Assembly: GCF_029931775.1 (NCBI RefSeq)
Contig: NW_026612054.1
Location: 62,001-126,000, forward strand
DNA length: 64,000 bases
DNA from: Euleptes europaea
Lineage: Eukaryota; Chordata; Lepidosauria; Squamata; Sphaerodactylidae
Direction of reading: 5' to 3'
Shown here: positions 34,022 to 44,089 of the stretch, piece after piece
Layout of the letters: each line of letters begins with the position of its first letter
How positions within the stretch are numbered: the stretch's first letter is position 1
Notes under the pieces: model-generated
What the model saw: only the letters and a program-made list of their open reading frames with translations
Databases searched by the model: none
Told to the model about the DNA's origin: nothing
Translations under genes and position numbers: made by a program

Positions 34022-34999
34022 CTATAATTTAGTACCACCTTCTGCACCCTGTACCTCTTCTTCTTCCTCTTCTTCTTCCTCCTTCTCTCCAGATAATTCT
34101 TTAAGGTCCATTTTATATTTTCTCAAAAATTTCCCCACATCTGCTTGGGATAGAATTGTCGTTTTCACTTCCTTATAGGTGAAAGCCAAACCTTGTGGCA
34201 TAATCCAACGATATTTAATGCCATTAGCTTTCAGTATAGACACAAAGTCTTTGTAGTTATTCCTCTGTGAAAGTAGATGCCTTGGAATATCCTTCAGTAG
34301 TATAAGAGAGGAATCTCCTGCTGACACTGGATTTTCATAATGAATCTTCATAATCTTGTCTTTAACTCTGGTGTCATAGAACACTATCATCAAATCTCTT
34401 GGCTTAGATCTTCTCATTCTAGCAGGTAGTGGTATCCTGTATATTCTATTAATGGCTTGTTTTAATTCTTGTTCATCTATCTGAAATAAGTAGGCCAAAT
34501 TTGGTATTGCAGATTCTTTATTATCTCCCATCATATCTGGAAAATTGCGTATACGAAGGTTGGTCTCTTTCACTCTCATCTCCATCATTGCCATTTGATT
34601 TTTTGCCGCCATCTGATCCGCTTGTATTGTTTCAATCTGTTTTTCTTGGCTTGTTAATTTTTTCTTTGTGTCCTTGTGCTCATCCATCACTTTCTTAATT
34701 GATACATCCATCGCTTGCATATCTGTCTTCATAACAATCATTTGAGTTTTTACTTCTTTCAAGTCTCCAGTGACCACATCCAACTTCTGATTAATAGCTT
34801 GGGATGCTTGACCAAGATTTGTCATCATAGAAGTCAACTGTGTCATCTGTGCAGACATCTGTTCAAACTGTTTATTTGTTGCCTCAGTTTGTTTAGTTAG
34901 CATATCCTGTAACTTTTTTTCCATGGTCGGGGTTTGTAAAGAGTCCCTTAGTTTAGTATAGGCAGGGCTATGTAGTGAGCCAGAGCGGGGTCGAGACAT
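34022..34999 (-). CDS. L1 ORF1 RNA-binding protein
   Basis: The 325-residue product is the L1 nucleic-acid chaperone that coats L1 RNA as trimers. Residues about 20-145 are heptad-rich and predicted coiled coil (EKKLQDMLTKQTEATNKQFE onward). An RRM follows, starting with ETNLRIRNFPDMMGD near 150, then the C-terminal domain with PRDLMIVFYDTRVKDKIMKI. The tail is strongly acidic (KEEEEEEEEEV). Human ORF1p has 338 residues and the same order. The start codon at 34997-34999 is the first ATG after the 5' UTR. The frame is unbroken. Confidence 0.95.
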   Translation of the reverse strand: MSRPRSGSLHSPAYTKLRDSLQTPTMEKKLQDMLTKQTEATNKQFEQMSAQMTQLTSMMTNLGQASQAINQKLDVVTGDLKEVKTQMIVMKTDMQAMDVSIKKVMDEHKDTKKKLTSQEKQIETIQADQMAAKNQMAMMEMRVKETNLRIRNFPDMMGDNKESAIPNLAYLFQIDEQELKQAINRIYRIPLPARMRRSKPRDLMIVFYDTRVKDKIMKIHYENPVSAGDSSLILLKDIPRHLLSQRNNYKDFVSILKANGIKYRWIMPQGLAFTYKEVKTTILSQADVGKFLRKYKMDLKELSGEKEEEEEEEEEVQGAEGGTKL

Positions 35000-35516
35000 T
35001 TACATTCAAAAAAAGCTGGTAAAATACATGTCCACCGACAGGGCCTTTAAGGTGCTGGTTAAAAGATGATAGTTCAAAGATCAGCCTAGTAATTTTTTCG
35101 GGTTGAAAAGAGTCGAAATTGGCTTTAAAATTGCATTTTAAAGTTTTAAAATACCAGTGAGTTTTTTCGGTCGCTCTAGATCGGATTAATCAGGAAGTAA
35201 ACAGGAAGTTACTAGTGCTGCAGACCTTCTATCGCCTCTTCTCGATGGTTATTCCTTCAGGAATGATTTGAAAGTAACTCGAGTGCGACGGATATTCAGT
35301 CCCGCGGCTACTTCCTGTTGTTTTAGTTCCAATGATAGAGAGGGTGTTATAGAGAGTCTTCCGTTCCAGGCACTCCCTTACTGCAAACGTGGCAGGAATT
35401 CGCCGGAAAATCAGGAAGAGAAATCACCCTCCCCTTCCTTCGGACCTCTCATTGGTGATAATTCTTGTCAGTCTAAAAGGTATCCTTCCGACTCTTTGTT
35501 ATGGTTTAGGCTGATC
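35000..35516 (-). promoter_or_regulatory. L1 5' UTR and presumed internal promoter
   Basis: About 517 bp between the TSD and ORF1 start. L1 elements carry an RNA polymerase II promoter here, and the region is CpG-containing but not tandemly repeated. Promoter function is inferred from position only. Confidence 0.6.
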
Positions 35517-35904
35517 CTCAAAACTGGTTTTCAAATGGTGACTTAAAGAATGCATCTGCCTGGTCCCAAGTCCAATGCAAAAGGAGAAATTCCACCCCCT
35601 CCTGCTCATTATGCATAGCTAGCTGCCTCTGTCCCTTTCCATGGTATGCAAACTCCCAGGTGTCAGGTGTTGCTTTGCACTGTTGCAAAGGTGTTGCATT
35701 GCGTGCTTGTGTTGCTTTGCAGTTGTATTGTTTTGCAAAATTCTTCACACCTGCCCCGCCCTTTGCATGTTTGCAAAGGTGTTGCTTTTCAGTTGTGTTG
35801 CTTTGCAAAGTTCTTAGCACCTGCCCCGCCCTTGCTCTCATCAGCTGTTTGTCGGGGCTGAGAGCTTTGTGCGTGGGCGGCAAGCTCTGCTGAGAGATAC
35901 ACAT

Positions 35905-36065
35905 TAAGGGTGGGGGGACCCCTTTCAGGGCCCATATCTCACCCCCCCCGACCCAATCTTTACAAAACTTGGGGAGTTTTTCAATATACGTCCTTTGAAG
36001 CTCTGCTGAAAGTTTGGGACCTCTAAGCCCAAAAATGCACCCCTCCAGAGCCGCGGAAAGGTGCG
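35905..36065 (-). repeat. Single inverted copy of the 143-bp hAT unit
   Basis: On the minus strand it contains 'tggaggggtgcatttttggg', 'tcccaaactttcagcagag', 'ccaagttttgtaaagattgg' and 'gagatatgggccc', the same order as the five plus-strand units at 28779-29510. It lies close to the other hAT end, so the unit is part of the long subterminal inverted repeat. Confidence 0.85.
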
Positions 36066-36243
36066 ATTGTGTTTTTAATGGCTTTATTCGGCCGAATTTT
36101 TTTTCCGAACTTTGAATTCCCGCCGAATTGAACGGATCCGAAGTGGGGGAGTTCGGACTTCGGCACGTACCGAACCCACAAGGGCCAAATTCGGCCGAAT
36201 CCGAACTGTACCGAATTTTTTTTTTGACAGCCCTAATTTCAAC

Positions 36244-37465
36244 ATATCTTATAATATTCACAGTCTTCTTGTGAGACTGCTCTATTACTAGAAGAGGATG
36301 GAGACCCTTAGAATTCTTATCCTTTGAATAAAAATCTAAGCGCAGTGATCTTTCCATAAATTGGAACATTGAGAGTCCATTGGATTAATGGATTCTTACA
36401 AATTAAACCTATTTGGCTTACCAATGCTAAAGAACATCCTGAACACAGGACTAATAGATAGACCTCTGAGATAGTGTCAGAAAGTCCTCTACCTAACAGA
36501 GGGACTTCTGAAACTCCTCAGAGTAGAGACCAGAGATATTCCTGACAGAAAAGGAGACTCTCTGTACTCTGTGAGATATGCACAATGCCTATACACTGTA
36601 CAGCGCATACACATATTTGAACCATAAGTTCACATACAAAACTCTCTACAATTGACACTGCCAGAGAGACTTTAAACAGCTTTAAGCTAACACATAGTAT
36701 TTATATATTCAGCATTGCTGTCTAATACTAAAAGGAACATGCATAGCATGTACATAGACAATGCCTGATCTTAATGGTGATCAGAGGTCTTCTTTATAGC
36801 TAAGAATACTGATAGAAGTCTTTAACGATTCAAGACTTAGAAAATACAGATACTTTGGGATAAATTCATATGTTCTTATAGAACTTAGCTACTTAGAGGT
36901 TTGCAGATGACATAGCAAGATATATTGTCTTCTGTATGATATTTTGAATGATTTAAGTTAGGATGCTTCTAACCTAATCTTTTTCCAAAGAATTAACCAT
37001 ATTTTGACAGGATTTCTGTAACTTTATATCCTGAATGAAGGTGCATTGCACTACTAATACTTTATGAGGTATATTCTGACTTAGATACTCCTTTATGGAG
37101 GCATACAGAGTGTGAATGATTACTTGCTACTTCGTGTTACATAAAATGTTTAAGACTAATGATGTCTAGCCTTATATAATATGTTAAGACTTTGCAACCA
37201 AAAGCATATTTTATATAATGTAAATAAATGTGTTTTTATTATACTTATACTCTTGTCCAGTATTATAAATGTATTGTCATGTTCAAGAGATGTCCTAGGA
37301 ACTGTAACAAGTTTCTAGGAACCGTTGATTCCGGTCTACTGGTGTCCCGCTGAATAAGATAACATATTCCTTCTCAGAACTGCAACAGCAGCTGCCTTGC
37401 TCACCTACAGCACCATTTCCAATCCCAGCTAAAGAAAAGTGCTTATAAGGTAGGGTATTTATTTA
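36244..37465. other. AT-rich intron or LTR remainder
   Basis: No coding sequence or known repeat is recognised. It may be the 3' part of the candidate LTR at 27801-37389. Confidence 0.4.
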
Positions 37466-37474
37466 AAACATTTG

Positions 37475-37572
37475 AATAACGCTTTTCCAGACTAGGCAGA
37501 CAGTAGACAATAAATGCTGGCCTGAGTAGACAATACTGACTTTGATGGACCAAGGGCTTCATGTGTTCATGT
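37475..37572 (+). mobile_element. tRNA-type SINE tail fragment
   Basis: 'ctgagtagacaatactgact' and 'ttgatggaccaaggg' followed by 'cttcatgtgttc' match the 3' part of the SINE at 54428-54640. Confidence 0.75.
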
Positions 37573-38045
37573 GTCATGAACAACTCAGGAACTAAGGGCT
37601 ACCTGAAGGGCCACCATCAAATTACCTGGCTGATTGTGACATGACTCAATTTCCCCATTGTTTATGCTTTTATGGCCTATTTTTATGGGTGCGGTTGGTT
37701 TACTCTCCTGGTTCTGTTGCTGTTTAGATACATACACTGTTGATAGCTTTACTGACCTGTTTTACCCTTTTTAATTGTTTTTAAAAATTTGAACTATTTC
37801 TACATCTCAAAGACAGTGATTTTCATTTGTTATACTGCTTAAAATACTTAAAACAGATTAGGCTGCAGTCCAAAATAAGTGACACTGAAATGTATTTTGC
37901 TATTGGAAATGACATTGAAATTTTATATCTGTCTTTTTCTAATTAATATTTTTTTTAAAAATGGAAATGACTTGTTATTAAAAAGTTAAGAATACTGTCT
38001 ATTGACAGGGGAGTCAATAAGTTTGAAATAAATTCTTTACATAGT
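37573..38045. other. MAGI2 intron, no feature seen
   Basis: AT-rich sequence without a recognisable element. Confidence 0.5.
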
Positions 38046-38765
38046 GAATGTGAAGCTGTTGAACATAGAGCTGGAAGGGACCTCAAGGGTCATCTAGTAC
38101 AACCCCCTACACAATGCATGAAATTCACAACTCCCCCCCCCCACTCACCTTGTGACCCCTGGTCTATGCCCAGAGAAAGACAGAAAATTGCTTCCTGACC
38201 CAAAGTGATGATCGACATTACACTGGGCATGAAAGAAAGGGTAATCTCTCTCAGGATCTGCCTAAGTTCACAGAATCAGCATTTCTGTCAGATGGCCATC
38301 TAGTCTCTGCTTAAAAACCTCCAAAGAAGGAGAGCCTACCACCTCCCGAGGAAGCTTGTTCCACTGAGGAACCGCTCTGTCAGGAAGTTTAGCTGAAAAC
38401 TTTTAAAAGTCAGTTTTGACCCGTTGGTTCTGGTCTGACCTTCTGGGGCAACAGAAAACAAATTTGCTCCATCCTCTATATGAGAGCCCTTCATATACTT
38501 GACGATGGCTATCATATCACCTCTCAGTCATCTCCTTTCCAGGCTAAACATACCCAGCTCCTTCAACCTTTCCTCATAGGGCTTGGTCTCCACACCCCTC
38601 ACCATCCACATTGCCCTCCTCTGGACATGTTCCAGCTTGTCAACATCCTTCTTAAATTGTGGTGCCCAAAACTGAGCACAGTACTCCATGTGAAGTCTAA
38701 TCACATTCCTGACTCATATTCACTTTATGGTCTACTAAGACTCCTAGATCCTTTTTGCATGTAAT
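38046..38765 (-). mobile_element. CR1 LINE 3' portion
   Basis: The plus strand reads 'agagctggaagggacctcaa', 'gatggccatctagtctctgc', 'cctcccgaggaagcttgttc' and 'ccttcttaaattgtggtgcc', the reverse complement of the C-terminal coding region and 3' UTR of CR1, parallel to the copy at 3546-4138. It is 5' truncated after the QFWAP region and slightly beyond. Its frame is broken. Confidence 0.9.
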
Positions 38766-38779
38766 GAGGTACCATAAGG

Positions 38780-39228
38780 AAGGGACCATTGCCCAGTGGT
38801 AGGCCACGTGCTTTGATGCAGAATGTCCCTGTTTGATCCCTAGCAACACCAGTTAAAGGCACCTAAGTGTAGCAGAGTAGGAAAGATCCCTGCTTGAGAC
38901 TCTGGAGAAATGCTGGTAGACAGAGGAGATGATACTGCTGCTGGGCAGTTCACTTCCCAAGCTACCCTCTTTCTATGCTGCCCTTGACTGGCTCCTGCCA
39001 CTTCCACCTTGAATCCATGCCAAGTGGTAGTGGCACAGAAATGGAGATGTATGCCTCTCTGCCTGGCCTAGGTTGAAGGTGGGCTGCAAAGGCACTTCCT
39101 CTGAAGCTTGCCTAAAATCTGGAATTGGAAGAAGGTATTCAGACAGCAAAATGCCTTGAGCTGCCTCTGAATGCTGGGCTAGATGAAACAATGGTCTGAC
39201 CCTGTGCAAGGTGACTTCATATAATCCA
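38780..39228 (+). mobile_element. tRNA-type SINE with tail remnant
   Basis: The head is 'ccattgcccagtggtaggcc' with box B near tgtttgatccct and 'agttaaaggcacctaagtg'. The body 'tgcttgagactctggagaaa' follows, and after an unrelated 130-bp stretch comes a tail-like 'gggctagatgaaacaatgg' and 'tctgaccctgtgcaaggt'. Two SINE parts may be abutted. Confidence 0.65.
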
Positions 39229-39734
39229 GGGAAAGTTAGCTGCATTGTTGTTGAAAGGGAATTGGGATATGATGCTATGTACATTTCCTTGGAAGTAAAC
39301 AGTACTGGATACAATGAGATTTACTTGTTTACATGGACTCCGCTGTACAACACTTTATTTGTACTAATTTACACTTTGGTGCAGCTACTACTGCTGACTT
39401 GAACAAATATTATGGATTGATTTGCTTGTTTCCTTTGTGCTGAATCAACAGCTGGAGCTTGAAAATGGTCCAATTAAAATACCAAGTCTTGAAAAATAAA
39501 TTGCAATAACAATGTCGTTTTCTTTGGTCCATTTCCAAAAGTTATTTTTGGCTAGTGAACAGGTAAGCCTAATAAATCATTTCTTCATGGGATACAATGA
39601 GGCTCTATGGCTCTTCTCTGGATGCATCCTAAGCCAGGCACATTTAAAGTTCGGCGATGTTGGGTATTAACAACCTTGAAAATTTCATTCTGAAAAAATA
39701 TAGTGACTGAAAAATTCGTTCAAGCATAAAGTGC

Positions 39735-39790
39735 TTGACCACTTAATTAAAGCATGAAGTTTATTTTGACCACTTAATTAAAGCATGAAG
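39735..39790. repeat. 25-bp direct repeat, 31-bp period
   Basis: ttgaccacttaattaaagc...gaag occurs exactly at 39735-39759 and 39766-39790, separated by ttattt-type spacer sequence. Confidence 0.9.
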
Positions 39791-40640
39791 CTGAACTCAC
39801 TCACATGCTAATATATTGTTCTGCCAACACCCTGTCAAGTTTTATTCTCAATTAACCGAACTACCGTACTAGAATGTACAAATAGCCCTTGGACTAAATA
39901 CCATGAACCATCACATTTTGTATGTTCTGCAGGATTTGTGCCTTTGATGGGCAAACTTCAGAGGAACACTCAGCCAACATTAAGTTGTTAAGTGTTCCTC
40001 CCACTGATTACAAATCAGAGAGTTCAGCATGTGCTATCCCATAGACACCAATAGGATGAAAGTATGCTTAATTTTTGCTTGGTCATACTTTAAATTTTTA
40101 TTTCTTATTGTCAAGACTGAATGCTTCTGGACTTTCATTTGTGTGTGTATCGATAATGATACTGTGAAAGATGTGAACTCAACAATGAGAACTGCATGAC
40201 CAGTGAAAGAAGACAAAAGTAAAAGCAAATGATATCATTTAAAAAAACTGTTTCCATTTTTGCATCCTTTATAGGAAGGCCCAGAAATTGATTGATCTTT
40301 TTTGGATGCAAAATTAGGGTTGTACCCCAGGTAAGAAATGTAGCAAAATGTGGAAGAGGGAAATGGAGGAAACCTTTGCCAAGGAAGCAGACAGCCCCAT
40401 CGAACATAGCAAGGCTTTTGGCTAAACAGGCATAGGGGTGGTCAGAGACTTTACAATATGGCACAAGAGGTTTGATTTTCTACATATCCATGTTCTATGG
40501 AACCAGCTCTCCGAGACTTGCTGCTGTATAGTAGTGTTGCTCATCTATTGGGGAGTTGATCTTGTGGAGTCCAGTGGGACCTACTCTTAAGTACTAGTGT
40601 ACAGGTTATAACCTATCTGGCTAACAGTTCTTATTTGAGC
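39791..40640. other. MAGI2 intron, no feature seen
   Basis: Unique sequence. Open frames at 40034-40464 (minus) have no domain I recognise. Confidence 0.5.
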
Positions 40641-40945
40641 AATACTGTTACACTACAAATTCTAGAGGGGTTGCTGTGCTAGTCTGTTGCAGTCAGAGCT
40701 AGTTCAAGGGATTTCGGTGTCCCAAGCAAGGTCTATTTGTTTCCTCCTCCTGTGCTGCTATTAGTCAGGTGCAAGCAGAATCCTTGTGACAAGGCCGCTG
40801 AGGGTGAAAATACATGATACAAAATCCATGTGTCAGGATATGGGTTCCCAACCTGAGTCATGTTACATGTGCCCTGGGATGGAAATGTGGTGTTAGAGGA
40901 AGGCAAACAGGACACCCCCACCCCGCCAAGCAACATTTCTGGTGG

Positions 40946-41060
40946 GGAAACCAACCTGGTTCACCAGATTAGCGCCCGCCACTCATGTGGAGGAGTGGGG
41001 AATCAAACCTAGTTCTCCAGATTAGATTCCACCGTTCCAAACCACTGCACCACGCTGGCT
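40946..41060 (-). mobile_element. CORE-type SINE head fragment
   Basis: The plus strand shows 'ggttcaccagattagcgccc', 'gtggaggagtggggaatcaa' and 'accactgcaccacgctggct', the 5' half of the SINE at 27069-27373 on the minus strand. Confidence 0.85.
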
Positions 41061-41151
41061 CTCACTGCAGTGAGCCACTGCAGCATTCCGGCTCCCTCTT
41101 CACTGTGCTGCCTAAGGCAATCGCTTGGGTAGATTGGCCAAAGAACCAGCC

Positions 41152-41255
41152 CTGGTTCCAACAGAAGCAACACAGAGTCTTGTGACACCTTAAAGGCTCA
41201 CTGCTTTATTGTGGTATGTGAGGCAGAACTCCACTTTCTTAGATGTGTGAAGTGT
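41152..41255. mobile_element. Fragment of a foldback-type element
   Basis: 'agaagcaacacagagtcttg' and 'tgacaccttaaaggctcac' resemble the arm of the element at 59150-59652 ('agagtccagtagcacctta'). The similar 'ggggttgctgtgctagtctg' at 40669 may be its other end. Confidence 0.5.
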
Positions 41256-41508
41256 GCATGAGCACAGGTTCTGGTTCACAGAGGTTTACGCTGCAATAAA
41301 TGTCTTTTAGGCTTTTTTTTTTAAGTATTCATCATAGATTATATGGAAATAACTGAAATATCTAGCCAGAACTCTAGGGATGCAGCAGCAGTGGAAAATA
41401 CTGGTATTAAAGCCCATCTATGAAATTAAGTTGTATTTTCTGCCTTGAGAAAGACAGAGTAGAAATAAAGTAATAAATAGAATTCAAGGATTTTTCTGTG
41501 CTTTTTAA

Positions 41509-41514
41509 TTTATT
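41509..41514 (-). terminator. Possible intronic poly(A) signal
   Basis: AATAAA on the minus strand overlaps the last codons of the frame that reads through the 89-bp exon's donor. It would allow a third MAGI2 ending of 53 extra residues if used. No direct evidence of use. Confidence 0.25.
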
Positions 41515-41666
41515 GAATATGCCAGATTTTCAACTATCAAAGAAGAGTCTAGTGCTGAAGAAGGCAACAAACAAGTTAGGATGTAAGAAAAACACTCAGT
41601 TGGAACAGTTCTGTACAATGAAAGCATATTAGAGAATGAGAAATATACATCCAGAGTTTTACACAC

Positions 41667-41755
41667 CGTGTCTTTAGGGTGGCCCAATAAGTAGAAATAG
41701 GGGGAGCCATGCTTGTCACTTTTCATGCACATGGAGAGGCTTGAAGGTACCATTC
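41667..41755 (-). CDS. MAGI2: MAGI2 alternative 89-bp exon
   Basis: Minus-strand acceptor tttag precedes 41755; donor gtgtgt follows 41667. With the G left over from the PDZ exon it reads G then MVPSSLSMCMKSDKHGSPYF and YLLGHPKDT. I recall the same peptide from a short human MAGI2 isoform, so the exon is conserved from mammals to this reptile almost residue for residue. It enters in phase 1 and leaves in phase 0; 89 is two more than a multiple of three, so including it shifts the terminal exon into the TNQTPGVLPLPPPQVCRK frame and ends the protein early. The frame also stays open past the donor to TAA 41505-41507, with an AATAAA at 41509-41514. Confidence 0.93.
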
Positions 41756-42314
41756 CTAAAGGAAGGGGAGGAACAGCCTAGGACCAATCATTAGAATTAA
41801 CAGAACCAGAGACATCAAGACACATTATTAATAATTATTAATAATAAATTATTATTATAATAGCAAATAATTATTAGATTATTAGAACAGCTGAGCAAGA
41901 TGTTTATAAGCGACAGGCAACTTTTTCTAATACAGGTAAGACAAAGATGCATGCAGTCAATTAATATTAGTGAGAGAACAACTACTCTAAAAACATATTT
42001 GAGAAGAAGCTTCTGGAGAAATGTGGGATAAACCTTGAAAAGGTGCATAGAAAAGGCTTCATGGTTGAAAACATGGAAACATTTTACTACATTGTCTGAT
42101 TGGTTCATGGGAGAAGGTCTCCATTCTGTCCTTTATAAAAGCAAACCAGGATGGATTGCCTTGCTTGAGATTGCGCTGTTGGTGATATGCTTCCAGGATC
42201 TGTTAACACTGGGCGTGTTTCCTTCCCCTGCCACACAAGCAGAGCAACTTCCATGGGCCCAATTCCTTGTCCCACCCTCTCATGAGTACATGTGCCGGAT
42301 ATAACCAGAATGGG

Positions 42315-42400
42315 AAAAAATAAGAAACAGGAGTCTGGTGGCACATTTCTAACAAGGCTTTATTCCAGACATTAAAGACCACTTCTTTAGAGACAAATTA
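42315..42400. mobile_element. Fragment of a foldback-type element
   Basis: 'aacaggagtctggtggcaca' and 'caaggctttattccagac' are typical of the squamate element whose arms contain 'gagtccagtagcacctta'. Short and worn. Confidence 0.5.
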
Positions 42401-43046
42401 ATTGATTCTCATGACTGGCATTTTTGTGCTTAGCACTCCTTCTGTTCCCTGGAGTAGGCATAATGTGAGAATCAGGAGCCTAAGGAGGAGAGGGAGGGTG
42501 GAACAGGGAGGCTGAAAGTGACCAGGCCTCTTGTTCCGTCCCCTGCAATTCAAGTGCTCATGCCTTTCATGTGCTGAGGAGACAGAGGGGTCATTCAAGA
42601 GGCCATGCTGGTTCCTGTGGTGGGACTGCAGCGGCATTCACATTAGGAGGGAACATAATGTCCTCAGGTAGACTCAAGATTTACTTGTCTTTCAGAAATA
42701 CTTTATTCACAAGAGGTTGATGTGAAATTTGAACACAAATGTGAGCTTTATTTAGGCAGTCGCTTAAAGATTGGTACCAAATTCATAATGGGCTCGAGAT
42801 ATCAGTACTAGGGTTTCCTTTATTTCACAGCTTCGACACTAAGCTCGGAGTGGTTTCAATGTTTATTTTATGTTATTTAAATGACAGATTTACTCTGAAT
42901 GTTAATCTTTTAACAATGTTCTTTGTTCAATTTTTTTTATAAGTTCCGGTGGGTTAGAGTAATACACCTCTTGAGTTTTAATTTGTTACTAAAATGTAAC
43001 TTTTATCAATGGTTTATAGTGTTGCTGGGGTTTTTTTTGGTGTGTG

Positions 43047-43083
43047 TATATATTTATATATAAAGAGAGAGAGAGAGAGAGAG
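43047..43083. repeat. (TA)n then (GA)n microsatellite
   Basis: A TATA-rich run passes directly into about ten GA units. A separate (GAAAT)n of about four units lies at 43364-43384. Confidence 0.9.
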
Positions 43084-43647
43084 TCATCTTCATATAAGCA
43101 AATTACCTTAGAGGTAGGTTTCTGGCCCAGTTGGTTTCTTTTTTTTTTTTAAGCATGTGTTTGTTCTTAATATTGCTTTTATCTCCTTGTATACTGCTGG
43201 ACAGTAGCAAAATTTGGACTACATTCTTAATCCCTGACCGCTAGGAAATTTTAATTCAGATATATTGCACTGCACGTTTTCTCAGAAGCTGCCAGATTGT
43301 TGAAAATTGAACTCCCGTCTGAGAAACAAGATAAGAGACTCTCAGGCAGGGAAGGCAGCTACTGAAATGAAATGAAATGAAATGTTAGGAGTCAGAAATT
43401 AAACATTCAAGATGCCATATGGAATTCTTAGTGCATTTATGCAACTTTTGAGCCAGCTATTCAAAAATTAAACAGTAATATAACCAACCTGGCTATGCTT
43501 CTACTAAATGTAGAACTTACCCCACATAAATGAAATGACAGTTTTTTGGGTACAGATCAGGTTATACACTGAACTGGGAATATGCTATGCATGGATGAGC
43601 ATCATGCAGTACAATCCTATATAACCACGCTCCCTGTGTTTAGAAGT

Positions 43648-43800
43648 GCTGCAGGGACATGATATGGATTGGGACCATGTTGCTGGGGGCAGGGAAGGAA
43701 TCCTGCTTCCCCCCCCCCCCCGAGCCATTTTCCAAACCCAAAATGGCTCTAGAGGGTGTTATTTGCCTTAGGGGTGGTGCATGTGCAAACATTCAATAAG
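43648..43800. repeat. Unclassified repeat, copy 2
   Basis: 'gctgcagggacatgatatgg', 'attgggaccatgttg', 'acccaaaatggctctagagg' and 'gtgttatttgcc' parallel the copy at 24943-25125. Confidence 0.65.
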
Positions 43801-44089
43801 ATGCAAGCTAAAATGCTCTGCAGTGGTGGTAAAATATATCATTAATATCTTTTTTGTGTGGAAAACTCTTTGCAATGGTTGGAAAATATCTGCAGATGTT
43901 GCAACTATGCCTACAGATTCTTTTTGTTACCAAGGTTGTTGTTTAAATAGGGTGAACATTTTGGGTGTGGCTTCTTATGTCTTTTTAAAACATTTTTTTA
44001 CATCATCACTAGATCTAATTCTCAACATGTCCCCATCTGCAGATCCTTAAAACTAAGAATCATGTAGAGAGAACAGTTTTTTTTTTTTA

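Larger units (their letters stand above)
29909..35516 (-). mobile_element. Full-length L1 LINE with two intact ORFs
   Basis: The 5.6-kb element runs from its 5' end at 35516 to a poly(A) tail at 29909-29919 (a T run on the plus strand). It has a 5' UTR of about 517 bp, ORF1 (34999-34022), a 30-bp spacer, ORF2 (33991-30248) and a 3' UTR with AATAAA at about 29933-29938. A perfect 16-bp TSD flanks it. No break is visible in either ORF. Length, layout and domain order follow mammalian L1 elements (about 6 kb), though the sequence is clearly not mammalian. It looks young and potentially able to move. Confidence 0.96.
28414..36235. mobile_element. hAT DNA transposon interrupted by a full-length L1
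   Basis: The termini tagggctgtcaa and ttgacagcccta are perfect 12-bp inverted repeats. The exact 8-bp TSD atttcaac flanks them at 28406-28413 and 36236-36243. Subterminal sequence is rich in 'ttcggccgaat' and 'ttcggttcgg' motifs on both sides, likely transposase binding sites. Without the L1 (and one TSD copy) the element would be about 2.2 kb. It has no transposase. Left of the L1 there are five tandem 143-bp units; right of it is one inverted unit. Confidence 0.95.
27801..37389 (+). mobile_element. Candidate old LTR holding the hAT and L1
   Basis: After removal of the hAT at 28414-36235 about 1.76 kb remains. It starts tgtgacggcc, has a TATA-like gtatataaggcgg near 28229, AATAAA motifs at 36331 and 37224, and ends gaactgca. 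A 4-bp acag flanks it (27797-27800 and 37390-37393). TG...CA ends and a 4-bp repeat suit a retroviral LTR, but four bases can match by chance and no internal region is present. The shared tgtgacgg start with the LTR at 8710-9555 is suggestive. Low confidence. Confidence 0.25.
21173..41666 (-). other. MAGI2: MAGI2 last intron (about 20.5 kb)
   Basis: Bounded by the donor gtgtgt at 41666 and the acceptor cacag at 21173-21174 on the minus strand. It carries most of the mobile elements described below, including a full-length L1 in antisense-free orientation (same strand as MAGI2). If the 89-bp exon is skipped, the intron runs from 21173 to 46456 (about 25.3 kb). Confidence 0.85.
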
